A DNA stretch of 34,924 bases, from the NCBI RefSeq assembly GCF_000430725.1, contig NZ_AUMO01000083.1, positions 1 to 34,924 on the forward strand, read 5' to 3'. A program made the position numbers and the translations under genes. Numbering within the stretch: position 1 is the first letter of the stretch; each line of letters starts with the position of its first letter. Positions 1-10,396 of this stretch are shown here, in pieces. This DNA is from Azohydromonas australica DSM 1124. Lineage in GTDB: Bacteria; Pseudomonadota; Gammaproteobacteria; Burkholderiales; Burkholderiaceae_C. Below the pieces are notes generated by a model, which was given only the letters and a program-made list of their open reading frames with translations, was not told the origin of the DNA and searched no databases.

Positions 1-230
1 ACGTGATATCGCGGCTGCACGACCAGGACGCCCCCGTGCACGTAGGCCAAGCCTGGAGCGCGACGTTTGGACGGTGAGCCCTTGGGCAGGGGGAACTCAA
101 TGTCGGCTAGGACACAGCCATCCACGCGCAGGGCCGCGCGCAGGTCCTCCCCTGACATATCGGCGTCTGCACTGACGATCACATGTTCCAGGCCGTTCAC
201 GGTCCACTCGACCTGCTTCGGTGGCTTCAT
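1..230 (-). CDS. Hypothetical protein, N-terminal part, runs off the window
   Basis: An open frame starts at the ATG at 228-230 on the minus strand and continues past the left edge (76 codons visible, starting MKPPKQVEWTVNGLEHV). The start is set by a strong Shine-Dalgarno AGGAGG about five bases upstream, within the sequence ctaaggaggtacgcaATG. The visible part is soluble, with no signal peptide or membrane segment. I do not recognise the family. It is transcribed away from the small gene that starts at 410, so the 180 bases between them probably hold both promoters. Confidence 0.6.
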   Translation of the reverse strand, partial: MKPPKQVEWTVNGLEHVIVSADADMSGEDLRAALRVDGCVLADIEFPLPKGSPSKRRAPGLAYVHGGVLVVQPRYH

Positions 231-374
231 TGCGTACCTCCTTAGGGCTGGCACCCAGCGACTACCGCATCGGGTCGTGGCTCTTCAGCACATCGAACGC
301 CTGCCGTCGCCAATCCTTAACACTGACCGTGGCAGGGTCAGGCACGTTGGTCCCAGATTTGCTGAGCTGCTGCT

Positions 375-413
375 ATGGGCAAGAGGGGCAATCCCACAGG
401 ATCCGCACCATGA
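375..413 (+). promoter_or_regulatory. Candidate 12-codon leader ORF overlapping the next start codon
   Basis: ATG at 375 opens a 12-codon frame (MGKRGNPTGSAP) whose TGA overlaps the ATG of the next gene as ATGA at 410-413. The paralogous gene at 17774 has an upstream frame of exactly the same length and end point (17739-17777, MGERANLKGFVP). No strong ribosome-binding site precedes it. It could be a leader peptide that couples translation, or simply ancestral leader DNA kept in both copies. Confidence 0.35.
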
Positions 414-673
414 AAACCATCAAGCAGAGCGAACGAGAGATATGGAGCGATGGCTTTGCTCATGGACAAGCGCTCTCGGACATAGCCGGAGTATGTCCAT
501 ACCCGCACGGCTCAACAAATATCGATGCTTGGCAGGATGGCTGGTACCAAGGCGCTCTCAAGACAGACGGACTGACCTACCGCGATGTCCCGATCACGGA
601 GCCGGACACCAATCTGGTTTGGGGGAACAAGTGCAGGCATCAGAGGAGGGCTGTGCTGAGCTGGAGCCAGTAG
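410..673 (+). CDS. Rmf/CrpP-fold small protein (copy 1)
   Basis: An 87-aa protein starting MKTIKQSEREIW. Residues about 9-48 carry the pattern of ribosome modulation factor and CrpP-like proteins: a Gly-rich helix (DGFAHGQAL), then CPYP, then a second helix with W-x-x-GW-x-x-GA. In Rmf the equivalent region is G-x-x-x-G, CPY, W-x-x-GW. Rmf binds and dimerises ribosomes; CrpP-type relatives are common on plasmids and integrative elements, and their function is disputed. The C-terminal 40 residues have no match that I know. AGGAT seven bases before the ATG serves as ribosome-binding site. Copy 2 at 17774 shares about 80 bases of upstream sequence as well as the coding sequence, so the two arose by duplication. 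The assignment rests on motif reading only; binding to ribosomes is inference. Confidence 0.65.
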   Translation: MKTIKQSEREIWSDGFAHGQALSDIAGVCPYPHGSTNIDAWQDGWYQGALKTDGLTYRDVPITEPDTNLVWGNKCRHQRRAVLSWSQ

Positions 674-686
674 CCGTAGCCATATG

Positions 687-726
687 AAAAAAGGCCGCTG
701 ACGCGGCTCCATGGTCGTCAGCAGCG
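687..726 (-). terminator. Intrinsic terminator of the phasin gene
   Basis: On the minus strand, just after the phasin stop codon, a GC-rich stem (GCTGACG pairing with CGTCAGC, extended by flanking GC pairs) is followed by six T residues (AAAAAA at 687-692 on the plus strand). The run of T lies on the correct side only for minus-strand transcription. Confidence 0.7.
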
Positions 727-733
727 GCGCTGC

Positions 734-1120
734 TTACGTTGCCGGCACCTGGGCGCGGTACAGGGACTTCCTGGTCGCGGCGACTTGCTCGACCACGGTC
801 ACAACGGCTTGGGAGGCGTTCTTGGCGCTGATGGTGAACGGCGCCAGAGCATTCTTGGCCGAACTCTGGCCCGGACTTTGGGCCATGGCGGCATCGAGCA
901 GCTTCCGTCCATGGGCGTCGGCCAGCTTGACAGCCTTCACCACAAGTTCGTCGACCTGCTCCGCGGCCTTGACGAAGCCCGCTGCAACGCTCTTGGCGTC
1001 GGGCACGGCAGTGGCATTCAGCGGCGTCCGAAAGACCTGAGCCTGCCGCTGGACGAACTCGGTGCTGAAGTGGATCCAGTCCTGAGCAGCTTCTTGAACC
1101 TGGGTGACGAAGGCGTTCAT
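734..1120 (-). CDS. Phasin family protein
   Basis: A 128-aa, Ala-rich, amphipathic all-helical protein with no signal peptide, starting MNAFVTQVQEAAQDW. Length, composition and helices of the type EFVQRQAQVF and AAEQVDELVVKAVKLAD fit the phasin family of Burkholderiales, which coats polyhydroxyalkanoate granules in the cytoplasm and limits their size. The ATG at 1118-1120 is the natural start, though its ribosome-binding site is weak. It is a single-gene unit with its own terminator (687-726), and palindromic sequences lie 20-50 bases upstream (1142-1172). PHA synthase genes are not in the window. The family call is good; granule binding follows from the family. Confidence 0.75.
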   Translation of the reverse strand: MNAFVTQVQEAAQDWIHFSTEFVQRQAQVFRTPLNATAVPDAKSVAAGFVKAAEQVDELVVKAVKLADAHGRKLLDAAMAQSPGQSSAKNALAPFTISAKNASQAVVTVVEQVAATRKSLYRAQVPAT

Positions 1121-1141
1121 GTTTAGGATGCTTGTTTAATG

Positions 1142-1172
1142 TTGCAGTGCAGCAATTGTGACCTGTATCACG
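1142..1172 (-). promoter_or_regulatory. Candidate operators upstream of the phasin gene
   Basis: Two dyads lie 22-52 bases before the phasin ATG. The first is TTGC-N6-GCAA (1142-1155), the kind of GCA-rich site expected for the PHA-responsive repressor PhaR. The second is TGTGA-N6-TCACG (1157-1172), one base from the CRP-type consensus. Both are visible in the sequence; the regulator assignments are inference. Confidence 0.3.
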
Positions 1173-1190
1173 GATTGCGAGGGGCGGCGC

Positions 1191-1219
1191 GAAAAGAGCC
1201 CGGGGACCGCGTCCGGGCT
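1191..1219 (-). terminator. Probable intrinsic terminator after the kinase pseudogene
   Basis: AGCCCGG (1197-1203) and CCGGGCT (1213-1219) form a 7-bp perfect stem with a 9-base loop. Read on the minus strand it is followed by CTTTTC, a short U-tract. It lies between the kinase pseudogene and the phasin promoter and would insulate the phasin gene. Confidence 0.5.
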
Positions 1220-1362
1220 TCGACACCCGATCAGCAAGGACACGGACCAGCGCTGTCCGCGCCACACCGGCACGGTGCTGCCACGTCGCTGAACCTGCGC
1301 CGCCGTGGAAAGCTTTTTTCGGGTCGAGCACCGCCAGTGCGCACTCGGCAGCGCCGGGTGAG

Positions 1363-2742
<1,380 letters not shown>

Positions 2743-2751
2743 TGGAGTTGA

Positions 2752-2765
2752 GAAAGCGCGCTTTC
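2752..2765. repeat. Perfect 14-bp palindrome downstream of the cus operon
   Basis: GAAAGCGCGCTTTC reads the same on both strands. Together with an AAAGCGC about 20 bases away it could form a hairpin after the last gene of the copper operon, but no clear T-run follows. It also lies next to the broken 5' end of the kinase pseudogene, so it may mark a junction. Confidence 0.35.
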
Positions 2766-2808
2766 CTGCTGGTGATGCAGCGCTTTGGGCAGCCTCGCAA
2801 TGCGCACG

Positions 2809-3156
2809 TTACTTGACGGACGTGACCACGTAGCCTTTACCTGTTTGCATGAATTCGAACTCCACCGACTGCCCTTCGGCCAGCTTGCTCAGCAGCGACT
2901 GATCGGTGACCTTGAAGCCCATGGTCATCGATGGCCAGTGCAGGCTGGGCACCGGGCCGTGCGCCAGGGTAACGACACCGGCCTTGGCATCGACCTTCTT
3001 GACCGTGCCTTGGGCCTTGTGAACGGTGCTTTTGGCGTCAGCAGCCATCTTGTCCATCGGCATGCCTTTCATGCCGTCCATGTTGGATTGGGCGAACACG
3101 GCCGCGTGGCCAAGAGCAAGGGTCAGCACCGTAGCGGCCGCGGTGAACTTCTTCAT
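2809..3156 (-). CDS. cusF: CusF-like periplasmic copper-binding protein
   Basis: 115 aa. The signal peptide is MKKFTAAATVLTLALGHAAVFA, here split only by the reading of the start (ATG at 3154-3156; GGAGAG lies nine bases upstream). A short Met-rich stretch (MDGMKGMPMDKM) precedes a CusF-type OB-fold domain (about residues 48-115). The four Cu(I)/Ag(I) ligands of CusF are recognisable: His in LAHG, Trp in SLHWP, and two Met in SMTMGF. CusF carries monovalent copper or silver in the periplasm and passes it to CusB. This is the last gene of the operon, 83 bases after the second CusF-like gene. Longer in-frame starts upstream lack a signal peptide and were not used. Confidence 0.88.
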   Translation of the reverse strand: MKKFTAAATVLTLALGHAAVFAQSNMDGMKGMPMDKMAADAKSTVHKAQGTVKKVDAKAGVVTLAHGPVPSLHWPSMTMGFKVTDQSLLSKLAEGQSVEFEFMQTGKGYVVTSVK

Positions 3157-3239
3157 GGTGAATCTCTCCGTTGAGTTCGAGACAAAAATTGGAATAGACC
3201 GGTGAGCGCTTCGCACGGCCACCGGCCACGAGCACGGAC

Positions 3240-3695
3240 TTACCGGCCGCGCATCATGTCGTGGCACTGGGCCATCATGGCCATGCCGGCACCCGGATCC
3301 ATCGGGTGGCCAGGCATGGCGGAAGCGCTTGTCGTGGGTGCGGCAGCGCCGTGGTCCTGGCCAACCGCCTGCAGCGAGGTGACAGTCAGCTTGCCTTCTA
3401 TTGGGGCCAGGACAAGGGCCACGGTCTTGCCGGCGCTGATGCCCACAGCATCAACCGAAGCGTGCACCGGGAAGTCCATCGTCATGGCTGGCATGCCCAG
3501 GCTGGGGATGTCCTGGTGGGCCACCGTGAGCAGCCGCTGCTGGCTGTCGAAGTCGACGACCTGGCCAACGGCCAGGTGCGCGGCCGGCGCCGTGGCCTGC
3601 GAGGGCAAAGCGGGTCTCGGCTCCGCGGCATGCGTCATCGCTGCCACGGCCAGTGCCAGGGCGCCGATCCAGGTGAGATGCAGTTTCGTTTGCAT
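3240..3695 (-). CDS. Second CusF-like periplasmic metal-binding protein
   Basis: 151 aa with an N-terminal signal peptide (MQTKLHLTWIGALALAVAAM, cleavage near THAAE). A CusF-like domain spans about residues 38-110, followed by a His/Met-rich tail (GHPMDPGAGMAMMAQCHDMM). In the metal site the His (AHQD) and the MTM methionines are kept, but the position of the CusF tryptophan is Met (SLGMPAMTM). In CusF the Trp caps Cu(I) by a cation-pi contact, so the site chemistry should differ here; that is inference. The ATG at 3693-3695 is preceded by AAGGAGAG. The gene starts 39 bases after cusA and is clearly in the same operon. Confidence 0.82.
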   Translation of the reverse strand: MQTKLHLTWIGALALAVAAMTHAAEPRPALPSQATAPAAHLAVGQVVDFDSQQRLLTVAHQDIPSLGMPAMTMDFPVHASVDAVGISAGKTVALVLAPIEGKLTVTSLQAVGQDHGAAAPTTSASAMPGHPMDPGAGMAMMAQCHDMMRGR

Positions 3696-3734
3696 GGTCA
3701 GCTCTCCTTGGTTCAGGAGTGGTGTGGCCGGCAC

Positions 3735-6700
3735 TTACCGGCCGGTTTGGGTTGGCCCAGGCGTACCCGGTTCACCGCGAAGGCGCCAGCGTGCCAAGCC
3801 AGGGGCACGCTGCTGCCTGGGTCGCCGCATCAGCAGGTAGGCCGCCGGGATCACGAACATGGACAGCAGCGGCGCCGTGATCATTCCGCCCACCATAGGG
3901 GCTGCGATGCGCTGCATGACCTCGCTGCCCGTGCCGCTGCCCCACATGATTGGAAACAACCCCGCCAGGATCACGGCCACGGTCATGGCCTTGGGTCGCA
4001 CGCGCAGCACGGCGCCCTCGCGGATGGCGTCGAGCAGGGCAGCCTCGCTGCGCTGTCCGTGCTCCAGCCGGTAGTCCCAGGCGTTCTTCAGGTACAGCAG
4101 CATGATCACGCCGAACTCGGCCGAAACGCCGGCCAGCGCGATGAAGCCCACGGCGCCGGCTACCGAAAGGTTGTAGCCCAGCAGCCACAGCAGCCAGATG
4201 CCGCCCACCAGCGCGAATGGCAGGGTGGCCATGATCAATACCGCCTCCTCCATGCGCCTGAAGGTCAGGTACAGCAGCACGAGGATGATCAGCAACGTAA
4301 ACGGCACGGCCACCTTGAGCTTTTCGGTGGCGCGCTCCAGGTATTCGAACTGCCCGGACCACGACACCGAGTAGCCCGCGGGTAGTTGCACCTGCTGCGC
4401 CACCGCACGCTGCATCTCCTGCACCGCCGAGCGCAGGTCGAGACCGCGGATGTCCACGTAGACGAAGGCGGCCAGCCGGGCGTTCTCGCTGCGCAGCATG
4501 GGCGGGCCGTCGCTGATGCTGATGCGCGCGACGTCCGAGAGCACCAGGCGCTGGCCGCGCTCGGTGACAACGGGCAGTTGGCGCAGGGCCGAGAGCGAAT
4601 CGCGGATCTCGCGCGGGTAGCGCACGTTCACCGGGAAGCGCTGCAGTCCTTCAACGGTCTCGGTGACGTTCTCGCCGCCCACGGCGCCCGCGACCACGGA
4701 CTGCACGTCGGCGACGTTGAGCCCGTAGCGTGCGGCCGCGGCGCGGTCGATGTCCACGTCCACGTAGCGCCCGCCGGTGAGCCGTTCGGCCAGTGCACTG
4801 CTGACCCCGGGCACGCCCTTGAGCACGCGCTCGATCTCGCCGCTGAGGCGGTCGATGGTGGCCAGGTCCTGACCCGCGACTTTCACTCCCACCGGGCTCT
4901 TGATGCCCGTGGCCAGCATGTCCAAGCGGTTGCGAATAGGCGGCACCCAGATGTTGGACAGGCCCGGCACCCGCACGATGCGGTCGAGCTCCTGCACCAG
5001 CTGGTCCGGCGTCATGCCCGCACGCCACTGCTCGCGCGGCTTGAACTGGATCGTGGTCTCGAACATCTCCAGTGGCGCGGGGTCGGTGGCGCTTTCCGCG
5101 CGGCCGGCCTTGCCGTAGACGCTCTGGACCTCGGGCACCGTCTTGATCAGCCGGTTGGTCTGCTGCAGCAGTTCGGCGGCCTTGGCGGCTGACAGCCCCG
5201 GCAACGCCGTGGGCATGTAGAGCAAGTCGCCCTCGTCGAGTGGCGGCATGAACTCCGTGCCGATGTGCTGCAGCGGCCACAAGCTGGCCACCAGCAGCAG
5301 TGCGGCCGCGCCCAACGTGGCCTTGGGCCAGCGCAGCACGCCGTCAAGTAGCGGTCGGTATGCGGCAATGAGAGCGCGGTTGAGCGGGTTGGACTGCTCG
5401 TGCGGGATACGGCCACGGATCAAGTAGCCCATGAGCACCGGGACCAGCGTCACCGCCAGGCCGGCTGCCGCCGCCATCGCGTAGGTCTTGGTGAACGCGA
5501 GTGGCGAGAACAGCCGTCCCTCCTGCGCCTCCAGGGTGAAAACCGGGATGAAGCTCAGCGTGATGATCAGCAGCGAGAAGAACAGCGCCGGGCCCACCTC
5601 GGTGGCCGCCTCGCCGATGACGCGCCAACGTCCCGGGCCATCGAGAACGTGTCCCGGGTGCTCGTGCGCCCACTGCTCCAGGTGCTTGTGTGCGTTCTCG
5701 ATCATCACCACCGCCGCATCGACCATCGCGCCGATGGCGATGGCGATGCCGCCCAGCGACATCACGTTGGCGTTGACGCCCTGGTAGTGCATGACGATGA
5801 AGGACATCAGCACGCCCAGCGGCAGCGAGACGATGGCCACCAGCGCCGAGCGCAGATGGAAGAGGAACGCAGCGCACACCAGTGCGACGACGATGAACTC
5901 CTCGATCAGTTTGTGGCTGAGGTTCTCCACCGCGCGCTCGATGAGGCCGGAGCGGTCGTACACCGGCACGATCTCCACACCCCTGGGCAGGCTCTGCTGC
6001 AGCTGGCCGAGCTTGGCCTTGACGGCCCGAATGGTGTCCAGGGCGTTCTTGCCCGAGCGCATCACGATCACGCCGCCGACGGCCTCGCCCTCGCCATCGA
6101 GCTCGCCGATGCCGCGGCGCATTTCGGGGCCGAGCTGCACGCGCGCGACGTCACCCAGGTGCACCGGCACGCCCGCTTCGGAAGTCAGCAGCGGGATCGC
6201 GCGGAAATCGTCGAGCGTCTGCAGGTAGCCGCTGGCGCGCACCATGTACTCCGCCTCGCCCATCTCCAGCACCGAGCCGCCCGCCTCCTGGTTGGCGCGC
6301 CGGATGGCCTCGATGACGCGGCCATGCGGGATGCGGTAGGCCGCGAGCTTGTCGGGGTCGAGCACCACCTGGTACTGGCGCACCATGCCGCCGACGGTGG
6401 CGACCTCGGCCACATTGGGCACGGTCTTGAGCTCGTACTTCAGGAACCAGTCCTGCAGCGCGCGCAGCCGTGCCAGGTCCTGCGTGCCGCCACGGTCCAC
6501 GAGCGCGTACTGGTAGATCCAGCCCACGCCGGTGGCGTCCGGCCCGATCGAGGGCTTGGCCGTGGGTGGCAGCCGGCCCTGCACCTGGTTCAGGTACTCC
6601 AGCACGCGCGAGCGCGCCCAGTACAGGTCGGTGTCATCCTCAAACAGCACGTAGACGTAGCTGTCGCCGAAGAAGGAGAAGCCCCGCACTGCCTTGGCGC

Positions 6701-6932
6701 CGGGTACTGACAACATGGTCGTCGTCAGCGGGTAGGTCACTTGGTTCTCGACGATGCGTGGCGCCTGGCCCGGGTAGCTCGTGCGCACGATCACCTGCAC
6801 GTCGGAGAGATCGGGCAGCGCGTCCAGCGGCATGCGCAGCGTGGCCACCACGCCCCAGGCCGAGAGCATCAGCGTGGTCAGCAGCACCAGGAAGCGGTTG
6901 GCAATCGACCAGCGGATCAGCGCGGCAATCAT
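3735..6932 (-). CDS. cusA: CusA-type heavy-metal RND efflux pump
   Basis: 1065 aa, the normal length for CusA. The inner-membrane proton-driven pump of a tripartite Cu(I)/Ag(I) exporter, it resembles E. coli CusA along its whole length, from the start ([16 protein letters not shown]) through [18 protein letters not shown] and [17 protein letters not shown]4 carries the charged motif [13 protein letters not shown] used for proton relay. Methionines expected in the metal cluster are present in LLYMP (about residue 573), in RAGMT, and in [11 protein letters not shown] (about 672), which favours Cu/Ag over Zn/Co/Cd. A longer in-frame extension upstream has no family similarity; the chosen ATG (6930-6932) overlaps the cusB stop as ATGA, which implies translational coupling. 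Confidence 0.95.
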   Translation of the reverse strand: MIAALIRWSIANRFLVLLTTLMLSAWGVVATLRMPLDALPDLSDVQVIVRTSYPGQAPRIVENQVTYPLTTTMLSVPGAKAVRGFSFFGDSYVYVLFEDDTDLYWARSRVLEYLNQVQGRLPPTAKPSIGPDATGVGWIYQYALVDRGGTQDLARLRALQDWFLKYELKTVPNVAEVATVGGMVRQYQVVLDPDKLAAYRIPHGRVIEAIRRANQEAGGSVLEMGEAEYMVRASGYLQTLDDFRAIPLLTSEAGVPVHLGDVARVQLGPEMRRGIGELDGEGEAVGGVIVMRSGKNALDTIRAVKAKLGQLQQSLPRGVEIVPVYDRSGLIERAVENLSHKLIEEFIVVALVCAAFLFHLRSALVAIVSLPLGVLMSFIVMHYQGVNANVMSLGGIAIAIGAMVDAAVVMIENAHKHLEQWAHEHPGHVLDGPGRWRVIGEAATEVGPALFFSLLIITLSFIPVFTLEAQEGRLFSPLAFTKTYAMAAAAGLAVTLVPVLMGYLIRGRIPHEQSNPLNRALIAAYRPLLDGVLRWPKATLGAAALLLVASLWPLQHIGTEFMPPLDEGDLLYMPTALPGLSAAKAAELLQQTNRLIKTVPEVQSVYGKAGRAESATDPAPLEMFETTIQFKPREQWRAGMTPDQLVQELDRIVRVPGLSNIWVPPIRNRLDMLATGIKSPVGVKVAGQDLATIDRLSGEIERVLKGVPGVSSALAERLTGGRYVDVDIDRAAAARYGLNVADVQSVVAGAVGGENVTETVEGLQRFPVNVRYPREIRDSLSALRQLPVVTERGQRLVLSDVARISISDGPPMLRSENARLAAFVYVDIRGLDLRSAVQEMQRAVAQQVQLPAGYSVSWSGQFEYLERATEKLKVAVPFTLLIILVLLYLTFRRMEEAVLIMATLPFALVGGIWLLWLLGYNLSVAGAVGFIALAGVSAEFGVIMLLYLKNAWDYRLEHGQRSEAALLDAIREGAVLRVRPKAMTVAVILAGLFPIMWGSGTGSEVMQRIAAPMVGGMITAPLLSMFVIPAAYLLMRRPRQQRAPGLARWRLRGEPGTPGPTQTGR

Positions 6933-8566
6933 GGGCGAGCTCCTGCAGCTGCTGCGCTGGCCAGTGGGCGGATCGAGGTGATCTGCGGCGCGCCCTCGCT
7001 GCGCATCCGGAACTCGATCTCCACCCGTGCGCCAGGGGCCAAGCCCGCGGCTGGCTTTCCGGGGGGCAGCTGGAAATCCATGGTCATGGCCGGCCACTTC
7101 AGGCTCGGGATCGGCGGATGGGTAAGCGTCACCATGCCGCCCTGGACCGCCTCGACCTGCGCGTTGGTGCGGTGCGTATCGGCTGGAACCGCGACCGCGG
7201 CGGCAGCCGGCTCGCTGTTGAGCCGCGTTTCCAGCCCGCGCAGGCTGGCTTCCGAGTCGATCAGGAATTGACCCGACAGGACCACACGCTGCCCCGCCTG
7301 TAAGCCACGCCGGATCTCGGTCTGGCCTCCTGCCTCGCGGCCGGTTTCGACCTCCACGGGTCTGAAGCTGCCGCCCTCTTCAGCCAGCATCACCACGGCG
7401 CGGCGGCCGGTCTGGATCACCGCCTCCGACGGCACGGCCAGCGACTTGCCCGGCTGGCCGCCGATGAGCTCCATGCGCACGAACATGCCCGGCACCAGTT
7501 GCCCGCCGGGGTTGGGCAACTCCATGCGGGCCTTGAGGGTGCGGGTATCGGCACTGACCTGCGGCAGCAGCGCCTGCACGCGCCCCTCGAAGGTCTTGCC
7601 CGGTACCGCGGGGCTGCTGGCCCGCACCGGAGTCCCGGGACGCAACAGCGCCGCCTGGCTCTCCGGCACCTCGGCCTGGGCCCAGACCGTGGACACGCCC
7701 TGGATGCGCGCCAGCGTCATGCCCGGCATCACGGTCATGCCTTCACGCACCATGAGCTCGGCCACGACGCCGCTGAGCGGCGCACTGACCGTAACGCGCG
7801 GCTGCACCCGACCGCTGGCTTCCACCAGGCGGATCTGCGCCTCTTCCATGCCGGCCAGGCGCATGCGCTGCCGTGCACCCTCCACCAGCGGCGCCAAGTC
7901 AGTGCCCTGCATGCGGCGCACCGACAGGTATTCCTCCTGGGCCGCCACCCAGTCAGGAATGTAGAGCTCGGCCAGCGGCTGCCCCCTGGCAATACGGTCC
8001 AGCGTGGCCCGCACATGCAGCTTCTCCACGTAGCCCATGGCCCGTGCCTGGACAACCGCCTGGTCACGCTCGTTGTAGTCGATCGAGCCCACGGCCGAGA
8101 CCTGGGGCGCCACAACGGCCTCGACCACGGGCGCGGTACGCAAGCCCAGGTTCTGCTGAATGCGCGGGCTCACCGTGATGCTGCTGGCGTCGGCACCTTC
8201 ACTGCCCGCATAGGCGGGCACCAGCATCATGTCCATGAAGGGAGACTTGCCCGGCGCGTCGAACTTCTTCCCCGGCACCATGGGGTCGTGGTAGTAGAGG
8301 ATCTTGCGGCCTGTCACCGGGTCCACGTCCCCGGCCTTCAGGCGGTCCTTGACGTGGCGCCGGGTCGCTTCCTCGCCCTGCGGCACGCTCCAGCTGGAGG
8401 GGTCCACGCCGGTGGCGGCACCGGTCGCAAAACCAGACGGGGCCGGGGCGGCGGGGCTCATTTCCATGCCGCGGCGCAGGCCCCAGCTGTAGAGGCCGAA
8501 GCCGGTTGCAGCGAGCGCACCGGCAGCCAGCAACGCGGCGACGATCTTCTTGGTTCTCATCTTCAT
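6929..8566 (-). CDS. cusB: CusB-type membrane-fusion protein with C-terminal CusF-like domain
   Basis: 545 aa. It has an N-terminal membrane anchor or signal (residues 7-28), then a heavy-metal-binding domain at about 87-120 ([13 protein letters not shown]...[10 protein letters not shown]). Next come the barrel-sandwich, hairpin and beta-barrel parts of RND adaptor proteins (Met-rich, e.g. [14 protein letters not shown]). At about 455-545 is a CusF-like domain with His (LTHP), Trp (SLKWP) and MTM. CusB links CusA to CusC in the periplasm and receives metal from CusF; this protein carries its own chaperone-like domain, as some SilB/CusB relatives do. The ATG at 8564-8566 overlaps the cusC stop as ATGA. 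The roughly 130 codons open upstream are low-complexity shadow of cusC and were excluded. Confidence 0.93.
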   Translation of the reverse strand: MKMRTKKIVAALLAAGALAATGFGLYSWGLRRGMEMSPAAPAPSGFATGAATGVDPSSWSVPQGEEATRRHVKDRLKAGDVDPVTGRKILYYHDPMVPGKKFDAPGKSPFMDMMLVPAYAGSEGADASSITVSPRIQQNLGLRTAPVVEAVVAPQVSAVGSIDYNERDQAVVQARAMGYVEKLHVRATLDRIARGQPLAELYIPDWVAAQEEYLSVRRMQGTDLAPLVEGARQRMRLAGMEEAQIRLVEASGRVQPRVTVSAPLSGVVAELMVREGMTVMPGMTLARIQGVSTVWAQAEVPESQAALLRPGTPVRASSPAVPGKTFEGRVQALLPQVSADTRTLKARMELPNPGGQLVPGMFVRMELIGGQPGKSLAVPSEAVIQTGRRAVVMLAEEGGSFRPVEVETGREAGGQTEIRRGLQAGQRVVLSGQFLIDSEASLRGLETRLNSEPAAAAVAVPADTHRTNAQVEAVQGGMVTLTHPPIPSLKWPAMTMDFQLPPGKPAAGLAPGARVEIEFRMRSEGAPQITSIRPLASAAAAGARP

Positions 8567-9930
8567 TGCTCCGGGCTGCGGTCCGTGGCAGGGGTGGCGG
8601 CGTGCTGGTGTCCGGGCGGCAGCAGGTACTCCAGCCGCGCCCACAGCGCGGCGGTGTCCATCTCCAGGTTCAGCCGCTCCATGCGGGTGTCGATGTCCAT
8701 GCGGCGAGCGTCCAGCACGGCAGCCAGCGGTCCGGTGCCGCCGCGGTACGCCGCCAACGCCGCGCGCGTGCGCTCGGCGGCCAGGAGCATCAGGCTCGCG
8801 TCGTACAACGCCAGCCGCTGCAGGTTGCTGCGCCAGCTCTGCTGCCAGCGGCGCACCTCGGCGAGGTGCGCTCGGCGCATCTCCTCGCGCTCGGCACGCA
8901 TCTGCTCGACCATGGCCAGCCGGGCCGCCACTTCGCGCTCCTGCAGGTTCTTCTGGTTCCACAGCAGGGGCACCGAGACGCCCAGCGACACCATGTTGGA
9001 ATAGGCCGGACCGCGCTGGCTGTACATCAGCTCCACGTTCCAGTCCGGCCGCTTGTCCTGGCGTGCCATCTCGGCCTGGGCCCGGGCCACGGCCTCCTTT
9101 GCCGCCATCACGGCCAGCTCGGGGTGGCTTTCGAGTGCGCCCTCCAGCGCGTGGTCCTGCAGTTGCAGCCGCATGATGGCCGGGCTGCCCGCCAGCGGCT
9201 GGCGCGCCAAGTCGGCGCCAACCCAGCGCGCAAGATCCGCCGTCGCGTTGGCCACGGCCGACTCGGCCTGCTGGAGGCGGTCCTCGATCTGCGCGACGGC
9301 CGAGCGCGCCATGAAGACGTCGGCCTGCGGGCCACGGCCTGCGCGGTAGGCTGCATCGGCGGCCTCGATCTGCAGCCGCGCCTCGTCGCGCTGCGTCTGC
9401 AGCAACTCGACCATCCGCTGCCGGTAGCAGCGCTCAAGCCACGCCTGCGCGGTGGCGCGTCGCAACTCCGTGAGCTGCAGCGCCCGGGCCTCGCGGGCCA
9501 CGTCGGCCTCGCGCTCATAGCGCTCTGCCCGTGCTTGGCGCTTGTCCCGGGCAGAAATGGTCTGCATCACCCCAATGCTGCGCATGGTCATGAAGTCCCG
9601 GGTGAGGCTGAAGCGGTCAGGCCCGTCGACAGGCAAGTTGGTGACGTTGACGCTGAGCATCGGGTCGGGCAGCTGGCGGGCTGCCACGCCCATGTCACGG
9701 GCAGCCGCGGCGGCGGCGTCCTGGGCCACGAGCGCCTGGGAACGCTCCTGGGCAGCGTGCAGGGCCCGCTCCAGTGTCAGTGGCCCGGGGGGCGCGGTCT
9801 GGGCTGCGGCGCTGCCCAGGAAGGCGGCAGCCAGGCATACCGCTGCCAGCTTGGGCAGGGCAGCGGCATGCGGCGAACGCAGGGGTTCGCAGGGCGCCCG
9901 GCCGGGCGCCCCAACAGGGAAGTGCTCCAA
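8563..9930 (-). CDS. cusC: CusC-type outer-membrane efflux channel (TolC family)
   Basis: 455 aa. After a hydrophobic export signal (LPKLAAVCLAAAFLGSAAAQ) come two repeats of the TolC-like outer-membrane efflux domain: LTLERALHAAQERS near the start, then long coiled-coil helices with LPDPMLSVNV and QRGPAYSNMVSLGVSVPLLW. It should form the outer-membrane exit duct for CusBA. No lipobox Cys stands out, unlike E. coli CusC. The start is a TTG at 9928-9930 with GGAG seven bases upstream; no ATG lies before the signal peptide, so the TTG is preferred but not certain. The gene lies 106 bases after the small exported protein and overlaps cusB by ATGA. Confidence 0.9.
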   Translation of the reverse strand: MEHFPVGAPGRAPCEPLRSPHAAALPKLAAVCLAAAFLGSAAAQTAPPGPLTLERALHAAQERSQALVAQDAAAAAARDMGVAARQLPDPMLSVNVTNLPVDGPDRFSLTRDFMTMRSIGVMQTISARDKRQARAERYEREADVAREARALQLTELRRATAQAWLERCYRQRMVELLQTQRDEARLQIEAADAAYRAGRGPQADVFMARSAVAQIEDRLQQAESAVANATADLARWVGADLARQPLAGSPAIMRLQLQDHALEGALESHPELAVMAAKEAVARAQAEMARQDKRPDWNVELMYSQRGPAYSNMVSLGVSVPLLWNQKNLQEREVAARLAMVEQMRAEREEMRRAHLAEVRRWQQSWRSNLQRLALYDASLMLLAAERTRAALAAYRGGTGPLAAVLDARRMDIDTRMERLNLEMDTAALWARLEYLLPPGHQHAATPATDRSPEQ

Positions 9931-10036
9931 GAGCTGACTCCGGTTGGTAGCCGTACGGCTGCGTGAAGGCAGCAGCGCGCACGCGATGACGCACGCACCC
10001 GGCTCGTGCGGGTGCAGCGGCGCATGAAGGCGGGAG

Positions 10037-10384
10037 TCAGCTCAGCGTTGGCGGTCGCCAGACGCTCGAGGGATCAAAGGACCAGAGACGGTCCTGGGGT
10101 GGCGGCACCGCGTAGGCGGCAGCGGGCAGTCCGGCGCTGAAAAGCATAGGAAGCGCCATGCAGGCCTGGGTCAGATTGCATTCCTGCCCGCTTTTGCAAG
10201 CATGGCCTGTCTTGGCCGCCGTGTCGGCGTCGTTGCAGCAGTCGTGGGCCATGTCTGCCATGACGGACATGGCTTGGGGTACCGACTGCTCCATCGGGCA
10301 AGGCTCCGATGCGAAGGCGTGCATGTTCGCAAACCCCTGGAGTGGGATCGCGAGGCAAAGTAGAAATGCCAGCCATACACGCAT
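10037..10384 (-). CDS. Small exported Cys/Met/His-rich protein at the head of the cus operon
   Basis: 115 aa with a signal peptide (MRVWLAFLLCLAIPLQGFA). The mature part is rich in potential soft-metal ligands: CPMEQ, MSVMADMAHDCCND, HACKSGQEC and CMALPM. The C-terminal 25 residues are Pro-rich. I do not recognise a named family. Its place as the first gene before cusC, and its Cys/Met pattern, suggest a periplasmic copper-binding or copper-sensing accessory; that is inference from context. There is no ribosome-binding site before the ATG at 10382-10384, but a TATAAT box ends six bases upstream (see the promoter entry). Confidence 0.7.
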   Translation of the reverse strand: MRVWLAFLLCLAIPLQGFANMHAFASEPCPMEQSVPQAMSVMADMAHDCCNDADTAAKTGHACKSGQECNLTQACMALPMLFSAGLPAAAYAVPPPQDRLWSFDPSSVWRPPTLS

Positions 10385-10396
10385 TTTTCAATTATA
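10385..10396 (-). promoter_or_regulatory. TATAAT box abutting the first ATG of the cus operon
   Basis: On the minus strand TATAAT (10396-10391) is followed by TGAAAA and then the ATG. Transcription normally starts six to seven bases after the -10 box, so the mRNA would begin at or next to the A of the ATG, giving a leaderless message. This matches the lack of a Shine-Dalgarno sequence. No clear -35 box is present, so an activator may be needed. Confidence 0.5.

Noticed and set aside
594..1331. 245-codon minus-strand frame across the phasin gene
   Set aside because: It overlaps the phasin in another frame and crosses its promoter and a terminator.
5400..6710. 436-codon plus-strand frame
   Set aside because: It is antisense to cusA and has the typical His/Asp/Gln-rich composition of a shadow frame.
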